Positions 59,867-64,000 of a stretch of 64,000 nt of DNA are shown here, one piece after another. The position numbers and the translations under genes are program-made. The DNA comes from Stappia albiluteola (GTDB taxonomy: Bacteria; Pseudomonadota; Alphaproteobacteria; Rhizobiales; Stappiaceae): the NCBI RefSeq assembly GCF_014050225.1, contig NZ_JACFXV010000031.1, forward strand, positions 103,094 to 167,093, read 5' to 3'. How positions within the stretch are numbered: the first letter of the stretch is position 1; each line of letters opens with the position of its first letter. The notes under the pieces were generated by a model. It had not been told where the DNA came from. It was given only the letters and a program-made list of their open reading frames with translations, and did not search any database.

Positions 59867-61825
59867 TTAGGTCATGATGTGCCCGAGTTCGTCTCCTCCC
59901 GTCTGCGTGTTGGCGATGCCAAGCTCCTGCTGCTCCTCCACCTCTTCAGGCGTGTAGGCGAAGGCAACGACTTCGTTCGCGAGCTGATCGGCATTGCCGT
60001 AGACGATAGTGTCGTTGTTGCCCTCGGCGATTTCGGTCTGCACGAGGAAGGATTCCTCGTAGACCTCGCCGCCGACATACTGATCGCCGTAGGCGCCGAC
60101 ATCGACGATGATCGCCGCGTTCTCGGCTGTATTGCCGCCGGTCGACAGGAATTGCTGACCGTCGGCACCGTACTCGCCGAACATCTGCAACGCCGTGTCG
60201 TAGTCGACGATGTAGTTGTTCTGGCAAATATAGTTCATGTCGTAGTAATCGCCTGTGACGAAGAGCACATTCATCGTCGCAGAGCCCGAGCCGGAGAACG
60301 CCCACCAGTCCTGCGGGGAAATGTTGTTCGTCGTTTCGAGGTCCCGGATAAAGGCCTCGAAATCGTCGGAAATCTCCATGAAGCCCTCGAGGCCGTAGGA
60401 GGAAATGACCGCAGTATTGGAAAGGTAGTTCTGGCCGGCATAGACCGACTGGGCCACGCCGTCCTCACCCGGCGCCGACATCATGATCTTGTCGTTGTCG
60501 AGGATGAAGTTGTTCTGGCAGATGTAGTTTCCGCCATGATAATTGCCGAGCACGACGATCAGGTCGTAGCTCTTGCCGTAATCCTCGACCGTGACGATGT
60601 TCGCCTGGCCGTTGGCATCCATCGACACGCGATAGAAGGCGCCGCTCTGGGTCTGGCAGACGATGTCGTTGCCCGAAATGTAGTTGGTCTGCGTCAGCGT
60701 CTTGATGTCGAAGTGATCGCCGTACGAGATCTCGATGTTCCAGTTGAAGCCGGTCAGGCCCCGGTTATCCATGATCTCTTCAAGCAGCGCCGTCTTCTCG
60801 AACTGGGCGGTATTCTCCGCAATGTTGCCGCCGGTTTCGACAAGGGCGTTGTAGCCGGCGCCGGCACCGTTGCCGCCGATCGTGACGCAGTCCTGGTCGG
60901 TGTAGACGTTGGTCTGGAAGATCGCGTTGGTCATGTAGTAGTTGCCAAGCACGACCAATGTGCCGCAGGCCTCGTTGGCGTCGATGATCGACGCGCCGTT
61001 ATAGGCCTCGTTGCCGCCGGTTTCAGCGGCCTGCAGCGTCGGGTCGCCCGGCAGCCAGCCATCGGGCTGATCGGGCATGGCGGGGGGCGCGCCTTCGCGC
61101 AGCGCGTCCTCTTCCCCGTCGCCTTCCTCTTCGACGACTTCTTCCTCGCCGACTTCCTGCTTCACGCCGTTGATGTAGATGCCGTAGTCAACATGCGACG
61201 GCGCTTCGCCGGATTCCGCGCGCGCCATCTGCTGCTCGACCATCGACTGCTGCATTTCCAGCCCGTAGGAGCCCTGGGGCAGCACTCCGTCGGTGATCGC
61301 GTCGCCGGCGGCATCGGTCATCCAGCCAAGGGTCGCCTTGACGTCGAAGTTGTTGAGTCCCATCACCCCGCTGTCCGGATCGACGCCGACCATGTCGTTG
61401 TCGTTCATCCAGTTCAGCTGATTGGTATCGATGAATTTCTCGTCGCCGCCTTCATAGCGGTAGACGTTGGAGCCCGAGCCGGAACCGCCGAAGACGGCAC
61501 CGCTGAACTTGATCTTGGCCAAGTCCGGGTCGAATTCGATACGCTGGGGGTAATCGTCGGAAACGTGGCGAATGTGGTCTGGCAGAGCCTTCGCGAACTG
61601 CATCGCCTCCTCGACGGGCGCGACATAAGGCAGGATGCGGCCGGTATCCCACTGGTCGAGGTCTTCGGGCTTGAATTTGTCGCTGTAGTTCCGATCCTCG
61701 AATTCCTGGGTCGATACCTTGAAGTCGCCTTCTTCAAATTGTGTGCGAGCGCGCGCCAGTTCGTCGGCAAGATGCATGTAACCGGCAAAGTGCCAAATCA
61801 GTTCCGTAACGCCAACCTGGGCCAT
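59867..61825 (-). CDS. Large acidic type I secretion substrate-like protein with 55-residue repeats
   Basis: The 652-residue protein is acidic and rich in Asn, Gly, Tyr and Asp. The C-terminal half has three repeats of about 55 residues that start V-x-G-[ND]-Y and contain N-x-I-x-Q-x-N and G-G-N-x-A-x-N-x-A (near 60965-60790, 60590-60415 and 60275-60110). RTX nonapeptides are absent. The position directly upstream of the ABC transporter gene suggests it is the cargo. AGGAGG precedes the ATG. Surface or matrix protein is an inference. Confidence 0.8.
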   Translation of the reverse strand: MAQVGVTELIWHFAGYMHLADELARARTQFEEGDFKVSTQEFEDRNYSDKFKPEDLDQWDTGRILPYVAPVEEAMQFAKALPDHIRHVSDDYPQRIEFDPDLAKIKFSGAVFGGSGSGSNVYRYEGGDEKFIDTNQLNWMNDNDMVGVDPDSGVMGLNNFDVKATLGWMTDAAGDAITDGVLPQGSYGLEMQQSMVEQQMARAESGEAPSHVDYGIYINGVKQEVGEEEVVEEEGDGEEDALREGAPPAMPDQPDGWLPGDPTLQAAETGGNEAYNGASIIDANEACGTLVVLGNYYMTNAIFQTNVYTDQDCVTIGGNGAGAGYNALVETGGNIAENTAQFEKTALLEEIMDNRGLTGFNWNIEISYGDHFDIKTLTQTNYISGNDIVCQTQSGAFYRVSMDANGQANIVTVEDYGKSYDLIVVLGNYHGGNYICQNNFILDNDKIMMSAPGEDGVAQSVYAGQNYLSNTAVISSYGLEGFMEISDDFEAFIRDLETTNNISPQDWWAFSGSGSATMNVLFVTGDYYDMNYICQNNYIVDYDTALQMFGEYGADGQQFLSTGGNTAENAAIIVDVGAYGDQYVGGEVYEESFLVQTEIAEGNNDTIVYGNADQLANEVVAFAYTPEEVEEQQELGIANTQTGGDELGHIMT

Positions 61826-61917
61826 GGAAGCCTCCTGCTCGTGAGATCAGGAAAGGTCCCTGCGGAGCGGCCGATATGCTCAACTGAGATCTTTGGTCTT
61901 GTTCGTTCTGGACAGGG

Positions 61918-61948
61918 AAAAAGGCCCGCGCGGTTTCCCGCGCGGGCC
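61918..61948 (-). terminator. Intrinsic terminator after the QD-rich gene
   Basis: On the minus strand an 11-bp perfect stem GGCCCGCGCGG / CCGCGCGGGCC with a 4-base loop is followed by TTTTTCCC. It ends the QD-rich transcript before the next gene. Confidence 0.92.
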
Positions 61949-61964
61949 GGTGATGAATTAACTG

Positions 61965-62939
61965 TTAGCCTGCGCCACCAGCATCAACATCGTCGCTGAT
62001 GTTCTGGTTGCCGCCCACCAGGTCGATATTGTTGTACTGGAGGTTGGCGCCCATCACGATGTTCTGCGTGAAGGCTTCCATGTTGACCACGCCGTCCGCC
62101 GAACCGTTGCCGCCGTATGCCGTGCCGCCGTCACCGGCTGTTGCGCCGGAGTCGTCGATCTTGACGAAGCCACCCTCGGCCTTGGCCGACATGGTGAAGC
62201 CTCCGCCGTAGTCGTCATTGCCGAGGCCGATGTCGCCCACGAGGCCATGGCCGGCGCTGCCGCCATCGAACTTCACAGAGGCATAGCCCTGGAAGTCGTT
62301 GTCGGTCATGTTGTTGATCTGGTCGATATTGAAGTTATCGCCAGTCGTCGTGGTCTGCACGACGTTGTCAACAGTCGCGACGGCTTCATGGATGTCGTCG
62401 ATCTTGATGTCTTCGATGTCGATGACATCGTCATCGGTCGGCAGGGCCGAAAGATCGAGGTCAATCTTGACGTCAACTTCAACGTCGGTGTCGACCTTGG
62501 TCTCTACCGTGTTCTCGACCTTGTTTTCGACCGAGTTCTCGACCTTGTTGTCGACGTCGTTATCGAGCTTGTTATCGACTTCGTTGTCGACCTTGTTCTC
62601 GTTCTCGTTGTAGTTCAGGTTGCCATTGGCATTCAGGTTGCCATTGGCGTTACCGTTCAGGTTCAGGTTCTCGCTCTCGGAATGCAGGCCCTGTACGGCA
62701 TACTGGCCGGAATACTGTTCCTGCTTCTGATCCTGATCCTGGTCCTGCTTCTGGTCCTGGTCCTGATCTTGCTTCTGATCCTGGTCCTGATCCTGGTCCT
62801 GCTTCTGGTCCTGAAGCTGGGCCTGAGCCTCTAGCTGGGCCTGGAGCTGAGCCTGCAGTTCAGCCTGCTGCTGATCCTGCTTCTGATCCTGATCCTGATC
62901 CTGGTCCTGATCTTGCTTTTGATCGTCCCACCAACCCAT
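61965..62939 (-). CDS. QD-rich low-complexity protein with tetrapeptide repeats
   Basis: This 324-residue protein has four regions: a Gln/Asp region (7-75) of QD and DQDQDQK units broken by a Gln/Ala helix (26-43); an Asn-rich stretch (88-115); about 12 tetrapeptides of the type [KED]-[VL]-[DE]-[NT] (116-162); and a Gly/Asn/Asp C-terminal half ending NNIDLVGGNQNISDD. It has no signal peptide or membrane segment. The GGN motif is shared with the next protein. It begins the type I secretion locus and is probably exported by it; a fibrous or matrix role is inferred. Confidence 0.8.
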   Translation of the reverse strand: MGWWDDQKQDQDQDQDQDQKQDQQQAELQAQLQAQLEAQAQLQDQKQDQDQDQDQKQDQDQDQKQDQDQDQKQEQYSGQYAVQGLHSESENLNLNGNANGNLNANGNLNYNENENKVDNEVDNKLDNDVDNKVENSVENKVENTVETKVDTDVEVDVKIDLDLSALPTDDDVIDIEDIKIDDIHEAVATVDNVVQTTTTGDNFNIDQINNMTDNDFQGYASVKFDGGSAGHGLVGDIGLGNDDYGGGFTMSAKAEGGFVKIDDSGATAGDGGTAYGGNGSADGVVNMEAFTQNIVMGANLQYNNIDLVGGNQNISDDVDAGGAG

Positions 62940-63689
62940 GGTACATCTCCAAAATTTGGATGCACCTACCCGATCGCCAAACCGCTCATCTTCTGCGTGG
63001 CGGAACTGACGTTGACAGATAGTGTGCCGTTACAAGTGTTAGGGAGATCGGATATTTGAGCCGGCACCCGGATACGCGGGGAACCGATCAGCTGATACCG
63101 ATCACGAATTCGGCTGAGTGTTCAAATAGCCTGAAACCTCCCCGGTTCGTCCGGATGCGATACTCAGTCATCCGGCAAGAGGGCCTTCAGTGATACTTGC
63201 CACGCCGGGATACTGGTTGGCGTCGCGTTACTCGATTCACTGCCACCCTGGAGGAGGAGGGCCTTTCTTCGGGAAAGCAGTCCCGTCGATCGTGCCCCTA
63301 CCCCCTTCACGAACCCGGTGCCGACCAGCAGTGGTGATGCAGCGGACAGCGTTCCGAGATCGCCCAAGGATAGTGTTAATTTTCCATTTATCAGTCAAAT
63401 TCGATAAAGATTTTTCTGAACTTGAATCAATCGAACGGCACTTGGCGTACCAGACCTACCCCCTGATTCGGTGTTTTCTTTTTTTATTCAAACACTTCGC
63501 CGATTGTGGCAAAGTTCACAAAAAAATCCTAAAAATCAACACATTATCGACTGGAATTTGATTTCATTGCTACGCAAAAGCCCTGACTTTCCTCTAAGTC
63601 AGATAACGATTCAAATTTCGGACTAAACGCAGCCCCGCACAGGCATTCCGACCGCTTCGGATCTGGCTTCTCCGCTTCCGGACAAGATC
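62940..63689. other. 750-bp AT-rich region upstream of the QD-rich gene
   Basis: No convincing gene is present. The section 63370-63640 is clearly AT-rich and contains TTTTCTTTTTTTATTC and several A-tracts. It is a likely long promoter/regulatory region of the secretion locus or a scar of foreign DNA. Short open frames here have no recognisable family. Confidence 0.55.
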
Positions 63690-64000
63690 GAAGGCGCGCT
63701 CACGCGCGGACGATGTCTGGATCCCGGCTCCAGCGATGTGCTGTCGCGCCCGCGGGCCGGGATGACGCCGGAGTGTGCGGCGAGCGGCTGCATCTAACTC
63801 TGCCGCCGAGTGGACCCACTACCTCTCCCCTCGTCATCGCCGGGCCCAGTACCGGGAAATGACCCGGCGATCCAACGGGCGGCAGCGAAATGTGCTGGCG
63901 TTTCGTGGATACGCGGGTCAAGCCCGCGTATGACGAGCCGAGAGGTTGCGGCAGAAGAGCACCCACAATCTCTGTCATGCCCGGCTCGACCGGGCATCCA
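63690..64000. repeat. Mosaic repeat array at the window end
   Basis: The modules of the 36886-38745 arrays recur: TCGCCGGGCCCAGTACCGGG (63838), GGATACGCGGGTC-AGCCCGCGTATGACGAG (63907) and CATGCCCGGCTCGACCGGGC (63978). The array runs past the window end. No gene seen. Confidence 0.85.

Noticed and set aside
59879..61999. 706-codon plus-strand open frame opposite the repeat protein
   Set aside because: It mirrors the Asn/Asp-rich gene as Val/Asp/Leu runs; the minus-strand gene has an excellent ribosome-binding site and repeats.
62247..62834. Strongly hydrophobic plus-strand frame opposite the QD-rich gene
   Set aside because: The Leu/Val/Ile runs are simply the complement of QD codons; no signal of an independent membrane protein.
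63190..63561. Possible 123-codon gene upstream of the QD-rich gene
   Set aside because: It crosses from GC-rich to AT-rich DNA with no ribosome-binding site or family pattern.

Overview
The window reads as chromosomal DNA of an alphaproteobacterium of the Rhizobiales, most likely Rhizobiaceae. The support is the high GC content, cob genes of rhizobial type, three copies of a RIME-like rhizobial palindromic repeat, and densely overlapping operons. The genus cannot be fixed from sequence alone. I see no rRNA, tRNA or CRISPR array.

Layout. (1) 1-21083: a Wzx/Wzy-type polysaccharide locus. It holds a GH2 enzyme, flippase, deacetylase, tandem alpha/beta hydrolase, ATP-grasp protein, Wzz-like co-polymerase, Wzy-like polymerase/ligase, GH5, heparinase/alginate-lyase-like protein, three glycosyltransferases, an AlgD-like GDP-mannose dehydrogenase and a CapK-like ligase. 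The predicted product contains a mannuronate-type uronic acid. (2) 21158-32700: a cobalamin cluster (cobK, cbiD, cobA, cobB, cobM, cbiG-cobJ fusion, cobI, cobL, cobH, cbiX and a small His-containing exported protein) with a candidate cobalamin riboswitch. cobG is not in the window; anaerobic-type functions (CbiX, CbiG, CbiD) are present. (3) 32893-36807: a cupin, a GcvR-like ACT protein, and an operon of TRAP binding protein, FAD monooxygenase and MarR. (4) 36880-38780: repeats, including two 273-bp, about 98% identical direct repeats that flank a small membrane protein with a structured leader. (5) 38784-42746: the Anbu proteasome-homologue operon. (6) 43098-46100: a MerR/MerT/GDCCVxC metal locus, a ScfR/RamB-like regulator and a small LuxR-type HTH protein. 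(7) 46240-47500: an AT-rich islet with a TIR/deoxyribosyltransferase-fold protein and a DUF2188 protein, a plausible uncharacterised defence pair. (8) 47552-54727: ArsR/SRPBCC pair, citryl-CoA lyase-like/CoA-transferase/IclR module, Crp/Fnr regulator, two unknown proteins and a transposase-derived zinc-ribbon protein. (9) 54849-62939: a non-RTX type I secretion locus (HlyD, an ABC ATPase with a long Pro/Ala/Gly-rich N-terminal extension) with two unusual low-complexity putative substrates, plus a degenerate hydrolase.

How the genes work together. The polysaccharide genes cover precursor synthesis, chain assembly, flipping, polymerisation, export and trimming; no initiating phosphosugar transferase is in the window. 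The main cob genes form one minus-strand operon with stop/start overlaps, probably under B12 control. The two low-complexity proteins sit directly upstream of the ABC/HlyD pair, which suggests they are its cargo.

The most interesting signals are: a RIME element inserted in frame in the heparinase gene; the QD-rich and Asn-rich type I secretion pair; the TIR-like/DUF2188 islet; and the repeat-flanked small membrane protein whose ribosome-binding site is buried in a hairpin next to a possible leader ORF.
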